Positions 47,557 to 58,990 of a stretch of 64,000 nt of DNA are shown here, one piece after another (position 1 is the first letter of the stretch; every line of letters starts with the position of its first letter). A program made the position numbers and the translations under genes. This DNA is from Emydura subglobosa (lineage: Eukaryota; Chordata; Testudines; Chelidae). The stretch covers positions 64,679,075 through 64,743,074 of the forward strand of contig ML679961.1 of NCBI GenBank assembly GCA_007922225.1, written 5' to 3'. The notes beneath the pieces were generated by a model, which had not been told where the DNA came from, made no database searches, and saw only the letters and a program-made list of their open reading frames with translations.

Positions 47557-48140
47557 CCTATCTGTGATTTCCACTTCATGCATCTGACGAAGTGGGTTGC
47601 AGCCCATGAAAGCTTATGCCCGCAGAAATTTGTTAGTCTTTAAGGTGCTACAGGACTCTCATTGGTTTTGCTGTATACAGACTACCACGGCTACCCCACT
47701 TGAACTGTTAAGTAATCTAATTCATGCCTTAGGGGGCCAGTGCCAAATTGTTTCCCACAGAATAATCTGCAGTGTTCTCTCCAGTCTAACGTTATGGCTT
47801 CCCACACTTGCTTTGAAAACTAAAACCATAGTCAAGAAAGATTTCCTTACTTATTTTTATTCTATTATCCTTAGTTGGAACCCCTGGCACCACCCTAAAT
47901 GATTCCACCCTTCCTGTTCACACCCTCCCAATACTTGCCAACAAATCATGTATTGCTGACCACCACACTGGTCATTGTTTGGCCAAACTATAATTAGACC
48001 TATCTATCAAGGTACTTCGATGATCCCCCACCCCTATAGTATCTGGGTATCTCAAAAATATTAATGAATTTATCCTCCCATTACTCCTGTGAGGCTGAAG
48101 GTAGGACGCACTATAGTCTGTGAGGTAGAGAAGTATCAGA

Positions 48141-48350
48141 TCTTCTAACTTCTTTGAGTGCTTGCTCATGTCAATTCTATGTTAGGTGTGTGTGCGACTG
48201 TCAGAGATTTTTTTTTTTTTTTTGCCTTGGTACCGTAAGGCCAGCTCTGGCTCACTCTGGAGCTCCACACTCATGCAGCAGTATATTAGGCACCACCAGC
48301 CCTGCGCCCCCTCAGTTTCTTCTTTCCGCCCATGATGGAATGGCTTTCTC
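48141..48350 (+). repeat. DIRS left terminal repeat
   Basis: Begins TCTTCTAACTTCTTTGAGTG CTTGCTCATGTC and runs through a T tract (48,210-48,223) to GGCACCACCAGCCCTGCGCC. The inverted partner is 52,600-52,833 (complement GAGGCACCGCCAGCCCTGTG). A short, closer inverted copy of the outermost 40 nt lies at 52,503-52,545. Confidence 0.85.
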
Positions 48351-48431
48351 TATTGCATTTGCAAGATACTAGTGGTTCTTTCATAGATAGTTCATGTTAG
48401 TTCTTGTAAATAGTTTAGTAAGTTAGAAATA

Positions 48432-48878
48432 GTGGGCCTGTCGCAGACATTCACCCAGCGATGGGGCATGCCCCAGTCCATGGGCTTCAAATCGTGTTCT
48501 GTTTGCCACAAGCCCTTCCTGCTTAACAACCCTCAGGGCAATGGTTTAAAGTGTTTAGGGGAAACATATGTGAGGGATAAATGCAAGATTTGCAAGGGCT
48601 TCAGGCCACGGACTAAGAAAGACAGGGACATTCACCTGAAAGCCCTGTTAATGGAGGCGGCATGCAGACCAGCCTCAGAACCCGCCCGCTTGGACTTAGC
48701 GCCAAGCACTTTGGCGTCGGTGCAGAGCACCCCGCTGCTACCGAGCCCTTCTCAACGCGGCTCGCTTTCGCCAGTGCTGAAGAAGCAGCAAAAGAAACAG
48801 CACACCGATCAAGGCTGTTCCCCTGCGCCAAAGAGGGATAAGAAGGCGGGATCAGGCAACGGACCTGCGTTGGGCTGA
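48432..48878 (+). pseudogene. DIRS gag-like protein remnant
   Basis: A 148-codon open frame. It has CSVCHKPFLLN, KCLGETYVRDKCKICKGF, RPRTKKDRDIHLKALLMEAA and a basic Ser/Pro-rich tail. The C-x2-C...CLG...C-x2-C pattern followed by PRTKKxRDxxLKxLLMEA is characteristic of the vertebrate DIRS first protein. It ends before the proline-rich region that continues in other frames to about 49,720. Confidence 0.75.
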
Positions 48879-49724
48879 TCACCTGCCCCGGAGCAGCTAG
48901 TGCCAGCCTTTCCTCCCAGGGCTGAAAGCCTTTGAGGGAGTCACCCCCAACTTCTGGACGTGGAAGACGCCCCTCCACCTAATGATGCCCTCAACACCAG
49001 AGACCTTTCAAGCAGCCAGGGACTTGATGGCCCTCCCAGTACCTCCCACTCTACTAGCCTTATCCTGGGCACCGGAGCTGGTAAAGGCACCTGTCTCCAG
49101 GGGTGAACCCACCCTGGAACCACCACAGTGGTTAGTTGACCAGCGCCGTTCCATAGCTCTGAACCAATCCTCAACACCTCGGCCAAGATTTCTGGCGCCA
49201 CGTCAAAGGTCTCCAGTCTCAACCCTGGTTCCCAGCACCACGCTCCCTGTCTCCAACCCGGAGGAGAGACTCACTGGCTATGTATCGCCAGTTTCAGGCT
49301 CCCGGTACCAGTTATTTCCCTCACAGCACCAGCCCCGGTAGCATGTCGCCGGACCCCCGCTATCAATCCCCAGCACCACACGGCCCGACATCACATGGCA
49401 CCGTCTCGGCATTATTCGCCTCCAACACAGCACTGTTCAGGGGAATCCCATCACCGGTTACCATCTCCCTGGCACCACACCCCAATTCCACACTGCAGCC
49501 AATATCCAAAAGGGCTGAAAAGAAATATTCTATTCCAGCCGATGGCTATGAATACCTGTTCTCCCACCCACTCCCCGAATCCCTGGTGGTGGCTATGCCA
49601 AACGAGCGGAATAGGCAGGGACAGGAAAGCTTGAAACCTAAGAACAAGGACACTAAAAAGCTGGACTTGTCTGGAAGAAAAATGTATTCCATAGCTAATC
49701 TTCAACTCAGAATCTCCAACCAGT

Positions 49725-51225
49725 AGGCATTGCTGGGGAGATACAATTATAACATTTGGACTCTTGTGGCCAAATTCAAGGTCTCTCTGCTACAGGACAC
49801 CAGGCAGGAGTTTGCGTCCATCTTGGAGGAGGGCAAGACAGTGCCTAAAGCCTCCCTCCAAATGGCACTGGCTGCTGTCAATTCTGCAGCCAGGACAATG
49901 GCCTTGGTGATATCCATGCGGCGGTGTTCCTGGCTGCAGTCCTTGGGATTGTCTCAGGTGGTGCAGCAATCTATACAGGACCTCCCATTCAAGGGGAACG
50001 CCCTATTTTCAGAGCAGATTGATATAGGCTTCACGGACTGAAATAATCCAGGGCCACTTTCCGATCCTCTAGCCTTTATACACCACAGTGGTCTAGAAGA
50101 CAGTTCCAGCCGCCACAGCCACCACCTAGATATTCGGGTCAGCAGCGTCAAGGAACCTATAAGAGAAGGGACAGAGATAAAGGATTTAAGCACCTATCAT
50201 CCCACTTCTTCCCCCTCTGCTGCCCAGTCGGGACCTGCACGCCATCAGGGTGGTCCGTGGCAGGCATTTTGAAGGTGTGCCAGAGGATTATGTCCCAGTC
50301 TGGCCTCAGGATCCATCCCCCCGTTTATTTTTGAACTGACTGTTCCCCTTCCTTTCTGCATGGGCCCAGATTGCATCAGACCGTTAGGTCCTTAACACCC
50401 TATCAGATAGTTACACCCTGCAGTTTTCTTCAATACCCCCCCTCCCACCCTCCTTCCCTGTCCCTCTTCAGGGACCCTTCTCATGACACTTCCCGTTCAG
50501 GAGGTGGAAACCCTTCTACAGGTAGGATCTGTGGAGGAACTTCCTCAAGACATGAAGGAGAAAGGGTTTTACTCCCAATACTTTCTTATACCAAAGGCTA
50601 AAGGAGGCCTCAGACCCATCATGTATGCTGCGTTGCTTCAACAGATACCTCAAGAAGTTGAAGTTCCACATGGTCTCCCTAACCTCCATCATCCAGGGGA
50701 GTGGTATGCTGCCCTCAACTTAAAGGACACCTATTTCCATTTTCCAATGCCACGGGAGATTCCTCCGGTTTGTGGTGGGCCAATGACACTACCAATTCAT
50801 GGCACTGCCCTTAGCCTCTCATCTGTGCAAGGATTTTCACAAAGTGTATGGCGGTCGTGGCTGCTTACCTGAAGCATTGAGGCATGCAAATTTACCTATA
50901 CCTCGATGACTAGCTCATTAAGGACAAGTCACAGTCTCAGGTCTAGCACAGCCTCAACCTCGTGAGATCCACCTGACAAGATCTGGGCCTGCTCATGAAC
51001 GAGCAAAAATCAACTCTGTCCCCTGTTCAACTGATAGAGTTCACAGGAGCGATTCTCAACTCCACACAGGCCAAGACCTTTCTTCCGGAGTCCCGGTTCC
51101 AAGTCATGTTGAGTCTCATTACAGGCATGCAATCCCACTCGATCACGACCACTCGGTCATGCCTCAGACTGCTGGGACACATCGCAGCATGCTCATCTAC
51201 ATCTCCAACCCCTGCAGTCAAGGCT
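49725..51225 (+). pseudogene. DIRS reverse transcriptase remnant
   Basis: In frame pieces: AARTMALVISMRRCSWLQSL and QQSIQDLPFKGNALFSEQ (49,880-50,030), EELPQDMKEKGFYSQYFLIP, then KAKGGLRPI (50,535-50,620), EWYAALNLKDTYFHFPM (about 50,698-50,750), and the catalytic YLDD at 50,899-50,910, immediately followed by a TAG stop. TGAILNSTQAKTFLPESRF (about 51,044-51,100) follows. These are the motifs of the DIRS branch of reverse transcriptases. Several stops and shifts are present. Confidence 0.85.
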
Positions 51226-51325
51226 AGCGTCAGTCTACACCCCCAGCAGGCACAGTCTGGACCTTGTTGTTACAATACCACTGCACGTCTGGTCAGCCCT
51301 AACTTGGTGGACGAACCTTCGCTCG

Positions 51326-51735
51326 ATGTTACAGGGAGTGCCCTTCGAAGGGCTTTCCCCCTCAGTGACACTGGTCTTCGATGCTTCAGATCTGGAGTGG
51401 AAAGGCCACTTCAACGACCTCAGCACACAGGGATTCTGGACACAGGAGGATTGCTCCTTCCACATAAATGTCAGGGAGCTCAAGGCGGTACGCCTGGCTT
51501 GTCAGGTGTTCCTTCCCTACCTGGCTGGCAAGATAGTTCAAATTCCGACGAACAATACCTCCACAATGTTTTACATCAACAAGCAAGGCAGTGCTCGGAC
51601 AGCACCTTGTGTCAAAAGGCTATCTGCTTATGGGACTTTTGCATGCAGAATGCCATCCACATTGTAGCTTCACATCTCCTGGGCACCAGGAATACACTAG
51701 CGGACCTCCTCAGCAGGTCCTTTTTCTTCTTGTCA
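51326..51735 (+). pseudogene. DIRS RNase H remnant
   Basis: FDASDLEWKGHFNDLSTQGF carries the first catalytic Asp context, then HINVRELKAVRLACQVFLP, TNNTSTMFYINKQG and, after a frameshift, NAIHIVASHLLGTRNTLADL LSR. This is the RNase H that follows reverse transcriptase in DIRS elements. Confidence 0.85.
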
Positions 51736-51849
51736 CGAGTGGTCACTCCACCCAGAGGTTGTCAGCATGGTTTTCCTCCCTGGGACTTGAATCTAGTCTT
51801 TTCAAGGCTCACAGACCCCTTCTCTGAGCCATTAGTGTCCTACTCTCTG

Positions 51850-52470
51850 CTGCTCCTCTCTTGAAAGGTTTCCTTCCTGGTGGCGACCTCTGCACAAAGG
51901 GTTTCCAAGATCAGAGCTCTCACCTCAGAACCCCCTTACAGTGTTCTATAAAAACAAAGTCTAGGTGCGACCTCACCCAGCCTTCTTACCAAAGGTGGTG
52001 TCACGGTTCCACAATAACCAGGATATAATCCTACCTGTGCTCTCCCCCCAAACCGCACAGATCCAGTGAAGAGCATAGGTTGCACACCCTAGATGTTAGA
52101 TGGGCCTTGGCCTTCTACATCGAAAGGACTAAACCCTTCCGAAGATCAATGCAGCTCTTCATTGCAATAGCAGAAAGGATGAAAGATCTGCCTGTCTCCT
52201 CCCAGAGGATCCCCTTGTGGATAACCGCCTGCATCAAGTTCTGTTATGAACAAGCAAAAGTGCCTCCGCCAATGATTGTAATGGTTCACTTGACCAGGGC
52301 ACAAGCCTGATCAGCAGCCTACCTGACACAGGTACCAATCCAAGATGTCTGCAGAGCTGCTTCATGGTCCTCGGTTCATACTTTTATGTCCCATTACGCC
52401 ATCACCCAGCAGGCACAGAACGATGCCAGCTTTGGCAGAGCAGTATTACAGGCGGTACATTCATGAACTC
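51850..52470 (+). pseudogene. DIRS tyrosine recombinase remnant
   Basis: Pieces in different frames: VATSAQRVSKIRALTSEPPY, LHTLDVRWALAFYIERTKPF, the frame 52,080-52,310, and VCRAASWSSVHTFMSHYAI near 52,350-52,400, which is the region holding the nucleophilic Tyr. Broken by multiple stops and at least three frameshifts. Confidence 0.75.
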
Positions 52471-52502
52471 CGAGCCCACCTCCAGGGATACTCCTTGTGA
52501 GT

Positions 52503-52833
52503 CACCTAACATGGAATCAACATGAACAAGCACTCAAAGAAAAAAGTTACTAACTTTCTGTAACTGTTATTCTTCGAGATGTGTTGCTCATGTCCATTCC
52601 ATGACCAGCCCTCTGTCCCTGCCATTGGAGTTGGAAGCAAGAAGGAACCGAGAGGACACAGGGCTGGCGGTGCCTCGTATACCGCTGCCTGAGAGCAGGG
52701 CGCCAGAACCGGCTCTACGAATACCACTTAGGCAAAAAAATCTCCGACAGCCCAGCACTAGGGTGAGCACAAACCTAATGTGGAATGGACATGAGCAACA
52801 CATCTCGAAGAACAACAGTTATGGAAGATTAGT
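52503..52833 (-). repeat. DIRS right-end repeat cluster
   Basis: Three terminal-repeat pieces in succession. 52,503-52,545 is an inverted copy of the left end (ATGAACAAGCACTCAAAGAA). 52,546-52,600 is a direct-orientation start (GTAACTGTTATTCTTCGAGA TGTGTTGCTC). 52,600-52,833 is a long inverted copy ending ACATCTCGAAGAACAACAG. The last two form their own palindrome-like unit with arms of about 55 nt. Confidence 0.75.
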
Positions 52834-53375
52834 AACCATTTTTTCCAGTCCAATGCCTTAACCACATGACCATTGTTTTTATTATTTTCCATAAACCATT
52901 TGCTGCAATAGGCACGCACCAACAGCCGAGTTCTCTGAGCATTCCCTGTAGCATCCAGTCCCTTATCCACTGAACACCCATAGAGACACCAGGCTTGTGT
53001 TCCCAAACAAACACTGCAGCTTACTTACCTTAGAACATAGCTTCGCAAGAATGAACATTTAAGTGATGAGAATATTGGGAACAAACAGTCATATACAAAA
53101 CACAATTATAACATGCTTTCAAGAGCATAAACTTAATCACCAAGGTATTCCTCTATTTCCTAAAAGAAAGTTTACCCCAAGTTCTTTCCCCAGCATTTTC
53201 AACCAGTTTGGTTGCTACCCCTTCTCATAAGATCATAAGATCAAGCCTGCTGACCGCTTGTCCTTATAGACTGAAGGAATAACTCAAGAGTTCATCTGTG
53301 CCATGTAGGTGAGAAACCTGTTATGCTCTACAGTCTGTCCTTGTATTTAGCTTGGATGCTGGTTTCCTTCTCTAA
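52834..53375. other. Intergenic, nothing recognised
   Basis: Unique-looking sequence between the DIRS and Harbinger-type elements. The stretch 47,701-48,140 is likewise featureless. Confidence 0.45.
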
Positions 53376-54370
53376 GCCCTGGTCTACACTAGTGAGTTTT
53401 GTCAGCAAAAGTCACCTTTTGTGACTGCCTCTGTTTTGTTGACAAAATAAAACCACCTAGACGAGAGGCATGTAGAGCCTTTTTCAACAAAGTTTTAGCC
53501 AAAAAGCATGAGTGTAGACACTGCCCTTTGGTTATATCGCTGAAAATAGCCTCCCGATTATCCCAGAATGCTATCATGACTGCTCTGATAAGCAGTTTGA
53601 GCTCTGCTGCCCTGCAGCCTTCCGCCTCCACCCCTCTCTTTTCAAAGCCCCAGGAAGTTTTCAAGTTAAATTCGCGTGGAGAATTCACTCCACAGGGGCA
53701 GCAAACACAGTCCTGCCCTGCCTTTCCTAAATTACAGGGGAGGTGTGTAACTTCTGATATGCTGTGCAGAGCCAGGGAGGAGGGCGGGGGCTGTATGGCC
53801 GTCTCTGCTGAGAGGGGTGGGGGAACAGAGGCTGCCAGCTATGAGTTGTCTGTGCAGCGGCTTCTGCCTCTGGATTGGTTGCTTCCAGCTGCTGTTCTTT
53901 GAACGTAAAGAGAGAGCGATGAGTGCAGACACACGCACCATCCCCCCCACAGGCTGTCTGTCTGCCTCAGTTGTGTGTCTTTCTCTCCCCCTCCCCCCCC
54001 CAACACACCCTCACTCCCTGTCACATACACTCCCCCTCTCCTTGTGTTCGTGTTCAGCAAGGTCAGTTTAAAAGTGGCTGTCAAATTATTAAGATGCTCA
54101 TGGAATGATGGGAGTCAAAAAACCATCATGTGACGCTGCACCTATCCCATGAGGCATTGCAAACCCTTCCCCAAGCACCCTGCATGTTGCAGTTGCACAG
54201 TGTAGCTATCCAGCTACAAACAGTGCACAGCACCTTTTGTCAACAAAAGAGCCAATAGTGTGAATGCATTCCACTGACAGTGAAGAAACGCAACAGCAAT
54301 TTACTTACAGCAGTGGCTGTATGCCAGCAAAACTTTTGTTGAAAAAAACTTTCTAGTGTAGACAAGGCCT
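53376..54370. mobile_element. Non-autonomous PIF/Harbinger element, about 1 kb
   Basis: Termini GCCCTGGTCTACACTAGTGA and TTTCTAGTGTAGACAAGGCC are inverted. The left flank is TAA and the right flank TTA(A), in keeping with the TWA target of Harbinger elements. The subterminal sequence also pairs (TTTTGTTGACAAAA and TTTTGTCAACAAAA). No protein remnant is seen. The interior contains a C-rich run near 53,990-54,000. Confidence 0.75.
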
Positions 54371-54460
54371 TAATCTGAGGAAGAACTCTGTGAAGCTCAA
54401 AAGCTTGGCCTTCCATTAACAGAAGTTGGTCCAATATAAAAGACATTACCTCCCATATCT
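54371..54460 (+). mobile_element. PLE-associated 3' tail repeat
   Basis: ATCTGAGGAAGAACTCTGTG, then CTCAAAAGCTTGGCC and CAGAAGTTGGTCCAATATAA, AAGACATTACCTCC. Same family as 44,450 and 60,040. It directly abuts the Harbinger-type element. Confidence 0.6.
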
Positions 54461-55964
54461 CCCTGAAGTTACCATGTCAGTTTTCAGAGTAAGGCTAGCT
54501 CAGCTACCTATGGATCAAAAAGGCTGTCAACATTTAGACCACGTCTACACTACAAAATTAAGTCACCCTAAATTAGGTCAACCTACAGCCGCTGCAGTAA
54601 TTAAATCACTTTTGCACGTCCACAGTACACTCCTTGTGTTGGTGGTGGGTTTCCCCACTGTGGAGTCTGAATTGCATAGTGGCATCTGCAGCACCACATA
54701 CACTGCCCACCCCCCGTGGATAAAGAGGCAGCCTAGGGAGGGTTGACTCAGCAGCCCAAGCCGCATGTACCTGTCTCCTTATAAGGAAATGAAGTGACCC
54801 CACCTGCTGGTGCATGGTCAGCAACTGCCCAGGATAATTGTAATCACCTGGTTGGCTGGTTTATACCTGCCCAGGAAATCAGGAGCACCTGGTTGGCTAA
54901 ACTCCGAGCCATGACCTTAGAAGGTCATGCAGCAAATAGCAACCAATGGGGCTTAGCCTCTGCTGACCAGGGGAAACTATAAAAGTTCAAACCCAGGTGA
55001 CAGAAGGCAGTGAGGAATTGAATCTATTGGGCACCTTGTGCATTGCTTGGTGGGCTGATGCAGTGTCACTAGCCCGCTTCACTGTGAACTGATCACTCAC
55101 GGTGGCTCTCTCCCGTCTGCAGTATCTAAAGCAAATGGCAACTGAATTTGGCCAGCATAGTATACCTGTATATACTGTTTGTGAGTATGGATTAACTGTT
55201 TTCTGTTGTTTGTCTTGTAACTTCTTTGGGGAACTCCAAAACCGGGCACCCTAGTGTCACATGCTGGCAGCCATGCGTTGATCCAGGAGAGATCACAAAA
55301 CGCTAAAGTCTTGGGTGGCACATTTTGTCCTTTCGTGCACAGAGTTCCCCTGCCCTTTGCTATCACTGTTTGCTGTGCAATTGCTTGTTGTGAAACTATT
55401 TATTGTAGAAATAGAACTGTTTATTATAAGGATAGACTTGTTTATTATAAAATAAAGGGTTTATTGGTTAAGCAAACCCCTAGAATCATCACTGTCTTGC
55501 TTAACCCCCCCCGTATCCCAAACTGAACCTATCAGAGAGTTTTTCTCTTTGTTTCCACACCCACTAGCAGCGCTTGCATCAGTGCAGTGAGCAGTACACC
55601 ATGGGTAGCTATCCAACTGTGCAACTCGCCACCATGTAGCAGAGGGTGCTTTGGAAAGGGTTTGCAATGCGTGATGGGGCAAACAAGTTGTGCAGGAGTG
55701 CCTGGGAACATGAGTTCAAAATCCCATGATGCAGTTTTCTCCATCCCATCATTCCATGGACATCATGTCATGTTTCATGCCTCTTTTCAAATGCCCCACA
55801 AACTTGCATGTCTGCCTTCTCTGTGAAAAGCAGGGATCCTACACTACTCTTCAGTATTGTGATGAGTGTCATAACTCAAACACACTTGATCCTACAATAG
55901 TTACAGAGCCGTGAGATGGAATATGAAAATTCCTTGTAGGCTGCCTTGCTGTGCGTCATGAAAA

Positions 55965-56990
55965 GAAGTAATTGAAGGTTGTTGCTGGCATTTGCAGAGC
56001 CACCGCACATGGTGGACGGCTGGTTCTGGGCCCGAGAAACAAGCACTGACTAGTAGGATCACATCGTTATGCAGGTATGGGATGATAAGCAGAGGCTGCA
56101 AACTTTCAGATGCAGAAGGCCACATTCCTGGAACTATGTGCAGCACTTGCCCCAAACCTCCAGCGCAGTGACACCAAATTGAGAGCTGCATTCATGGTGA
56201 AAAAGTGAGTGGCAATCGCTGTGTGGAAGCCTGCAATATCAGATTGCTATTGATCAGTAAGGAATCAATTTGAAGCTGGAAAATCCACCGTGGGCGTTGC
56301 TGTGATGCATATGTGCAGGGCCATTAATCACATCCTGCTATGAAGGACTGTGACTCAGGCAATGTTCAGGACATAGTGGATGGTTTTGCAGCAAAGGGAT
56401 TCCCTAACTGCAGTGGGAAATAAATGGCACACATCCCTATTTTTATACCAGACCACATTGCCACAAAGTACATCCACAGAAAGGGCTTCTCTTCTATGGT
56501 ATTGCAAGTGCTGGTGGATAACTGGGGTTGTTTCACCAACATCAGCGCAGGATGGTCAGGGAAGGTACATGATGCATGCATCTTTAACCCAGGCCTGGTC
56601 AGAATGCTGCAAACAGGGACTTTTTTCCTAGACAGGCAGATTACCATTGGGGATGTTGAAAAGCCAGTATCTTGTGAGATCCAAGTGATCTTGTGAGACC
56701 CAACCTACCCCTTAGTCTCATGAAGCCATACACCAGCCACCATGACAGCAGCAAGGAGCGCTTCAGTAACAGGCTCAGCAGATGAACAATGACAGTTGAG
56801 TGTGCCTTTGGCCGTTTGAAAGGCCGCGGTCACTGTCTACTCACAAAATTAGACCTCAGTGAAAAAAATATCCCCTTGGTCATAGCTGTCCGCTGTGTGC
56901 ATCATAGTCTCTGTGAAGCAAAGAGAGAGAGGTTTCCACAGGGTGGAAGTGTAATGGCTGTTTGCCGATTTTGAGCAACCAGATACCAGA
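55965..56990 (+). pseudogene. Harbinger DDE transposase remnant
   Basis: Recognisable blocks in three frames: the MVDGWFWARETST-like start (about 56,010), NVQDIVDGFAAKGFPNCSGK (56,360-56,420), HIPIFIPDHIATKYIHRKGF and SSMVLQVLVDNWGCFTNISA (56,424-56,545), GWSGKVHDACIF (second catalytic Asp context), ITIGDVEKP, and MTVECAFGRLKGRGHCLLTK, then LDLSEKNIPLVIAVRCVHH (56,789-56,910). The IDGTHI block with the first Asp is damaged by a stop. Not functional. Confidence 0.88.
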
Positions 56991-58389
56991 GCTATAAGAA
57001 GAGCTCAACAGGAATATGGCTCAGAGAGGTTTTGAAGGACCATTTTAACAATCAGCCATGGTAATGTGTGTTGCTGTAATGTGCTGTGCCTGGCATTTTT
57101 TTCTTTGCACCCTGTTATGAACCTTGCCATGAGTGCTGTGTGTGTGGTAATATAACATTGTGAATGCACCTATTGCTTTTATCTATGAATTATATCAGTC
57201 CCAGCTTGTGAGCTAATAAAGATTAATTAAGTTACTATAAATAGACTTTTATTCTGAACCCATACAAACAGACATACTTAAACCTGAACAAAACTTTATA
57301 AATACAGGGAAATAAACCTTTGAAGGGGAAAGAACAGTCATTTCCATTTCACAAACACATACACCAACCATGTTTCTCACAGGTCAGTGTATGTACGGCT
57401 GTACTCTCCCTCTGGGGTGGAGCGGAAGGGGTCTTATGCTAGTCCCAGATGCCACATGGATTGGGAGGGAGGGTGTGTAGGGAGGTGCTGGAATGCAGTT
57501 CTCTATGAGCTGCAGGGAAAGGGGGACATGGATTTGTTGAGCCTGAAGGTCAGTCAGAAATCACAGCATGTCTGTTTGGTTCCTGAAAAGCGTTATCATC
57601 TCTTGCTGCCCTGTTTCTCCTGTCCTCACTATCCCTGTCCATTCTGTCCTCAAGTGTCATTCTCTAAGCCTTCTACTTGGTATCCAAAGACTTGCAGGAT
57701 CTCCTGGAACATGTCTTCCCCTGTCCTCTTCTTTCTCCTCCTTATCTAGCTGAGCCACTCAACCGGTGTGGAGACCCTCAAGACCGCATTTGCAGCTGCA
57801 AAAGAAACAATGGTCAGAGGTATTATTGTGAGCCACACAAGTTACAAACACTACATTCTCACTTCTGCTTGGGATTCATAGAGCACAGCAGCATTCCTAG
57901 CCATGGTGAGTACGGCCTGGGGAAAGCAGCTGGGACAATATGGGGGATCTCACAGGCATAAGTATATGGAGATAGGCCACTGAATTGAATACTGGCACCA
58001 TTTTCCACAGGCAGTAGTCACATTAGCTGATTTCTCACTCCTGAGAGTAATGAAGGGTGAAAGAGAACAGCTCCGGCATACGTCCGGCTGCAGATTGGAT
58101 CCGTATGCTGCTAGTCTGTGTGCTGCAATGATGCCTGCTGAAGTAACTGCTGAGTGGCATGGGAAAGTGTCCTACTGTGGCAGAAGATATAAGGCAGCCC
58201 TTCATCAGAAAATTGCAGACTACCTCCAAGAAAGCTTCCTTGAGATTTCTGTGGAGGATTCATGGGCCATTCCAGTGCATATAAACAAATTGTTTGGCAA
58301 GGGCCCCTCTGCCTAACTATTGAGAAGCAGATAGAACTCTCCCTCTATTGGTTATTTCACTACCTCTTACTGCATGATGTGTCCCTGCA

Positions 58390-58990
58390 ATATTAAAGCA
58401 AACTGCACACTAACCACAGGTTCCTTCCTCTGCAACAGGCTTGCCCCTGCTGGACTGCTGGGAGTGGGTCGACCTCTCCGGAGTCAAAAAGGTCCTGGCT
58501 CACAGCACCAGTGGATCCCCAGGTTGCCTGTCCCCCATTCGCCACCTCCTCCTCTTCCAGCGCCTCGTCCTCAGGATTCACTATAGTGACCTGTGCCTCC
58601 AGCTCTCCCGAAGTATCCACAGGGTCCTTGGGAGTGGTGATGGGGTTGCCAGCGAGGATGACATACAGCTTCTTCTACAAGCGGCATGTCTGCAGCTTTG
58701 CACCAGACTGACTGTTTGCCTCCCTTGCCTTCTGGTACACCAGCCACAGCTCAATTTTCACACAGCACTGCTGTGTCCCCCACATGTAACCCTTCTTTCC
58801 CATGTCCCGAATGATCTGCTCATAGATGTCGCCATTTCTACAGCTGGATTAGAGCTGTGCCTACACAGCTTCTTCTCCCCACAGACACAGGAGATCCACC
58901 ACCTCTATGTACTCCAGGCAGGAGTGTGTTTACAGCGTGGAGCCAGCATGGCCAGCTGCTATGTGAGTTCTCCACTCCCTGCAAAGAGAA
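58390..58990 (-). pseudogene. Harbinger Myb/SANT-like protein remnant
   Basis: The minus strand reads LWLVYQKAREANSQSGAKLQ TC, then after a one-base shift KLYVILAGNPITTPKDPVDT, followed by VNPEDEALEEEEVANGGQ and SQDLFDSGE. The KxARExNxxSG...TCxxYxxL block plus an acidic tail and SQDLF is typical of the DNA-binding accessory protein of vertebrate Harbinger elements. The N-terminal trihelix part is not clearly preserved. Confidence 0.8.

Larger units (their letters stand above)
46980..47700 (+). mobile_element. Penelope-like element, 3' part
   Basis: A 5'-truncated Penelope-like retroelement. It begins in the linker (PHIDSSDTITGLNHISHT), continues through the GIY-YIG endonuclease (47,057-47,359), a TA microsatellite, and the characteristic 3' end (TGACGAAGTGGGTTGCAGCC, CATGAAAGCTTATGCC, TTAGTCTTTAAGGTGCTACA, GACTACCACGGCTACCCC). 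It directly follows the LTR-like element. Confidence 0.88.
48141..52833 (+). mobile_element. DIRS-type tyrosine-recombinase retrotransposon, degenerate
   Basis: A nearly full-length element of about 4.7 kb. In order it holds a left terminal repeat, a gag-like cysteine-rich frame, reverse transcriptase with YLDD, RNase H, tyrosine recombinase and inverted terminal repeats on the right. DIRS elements integrate through the recombinase without target duplications, and none is seen. Many stops and frame changes show it is not functional. It lies between ACTN1 and the SRSF5-like gene in the same orientation. Confidence 0.9.

Noticed and set aside
50995..51864. 289-codon frame, the longest in the window, as a possible host gene
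   Set aside because: It is a frame-mixed stretch of the DIRS element covering reverse-transcriptase end and RNase H parts; not a host protein.
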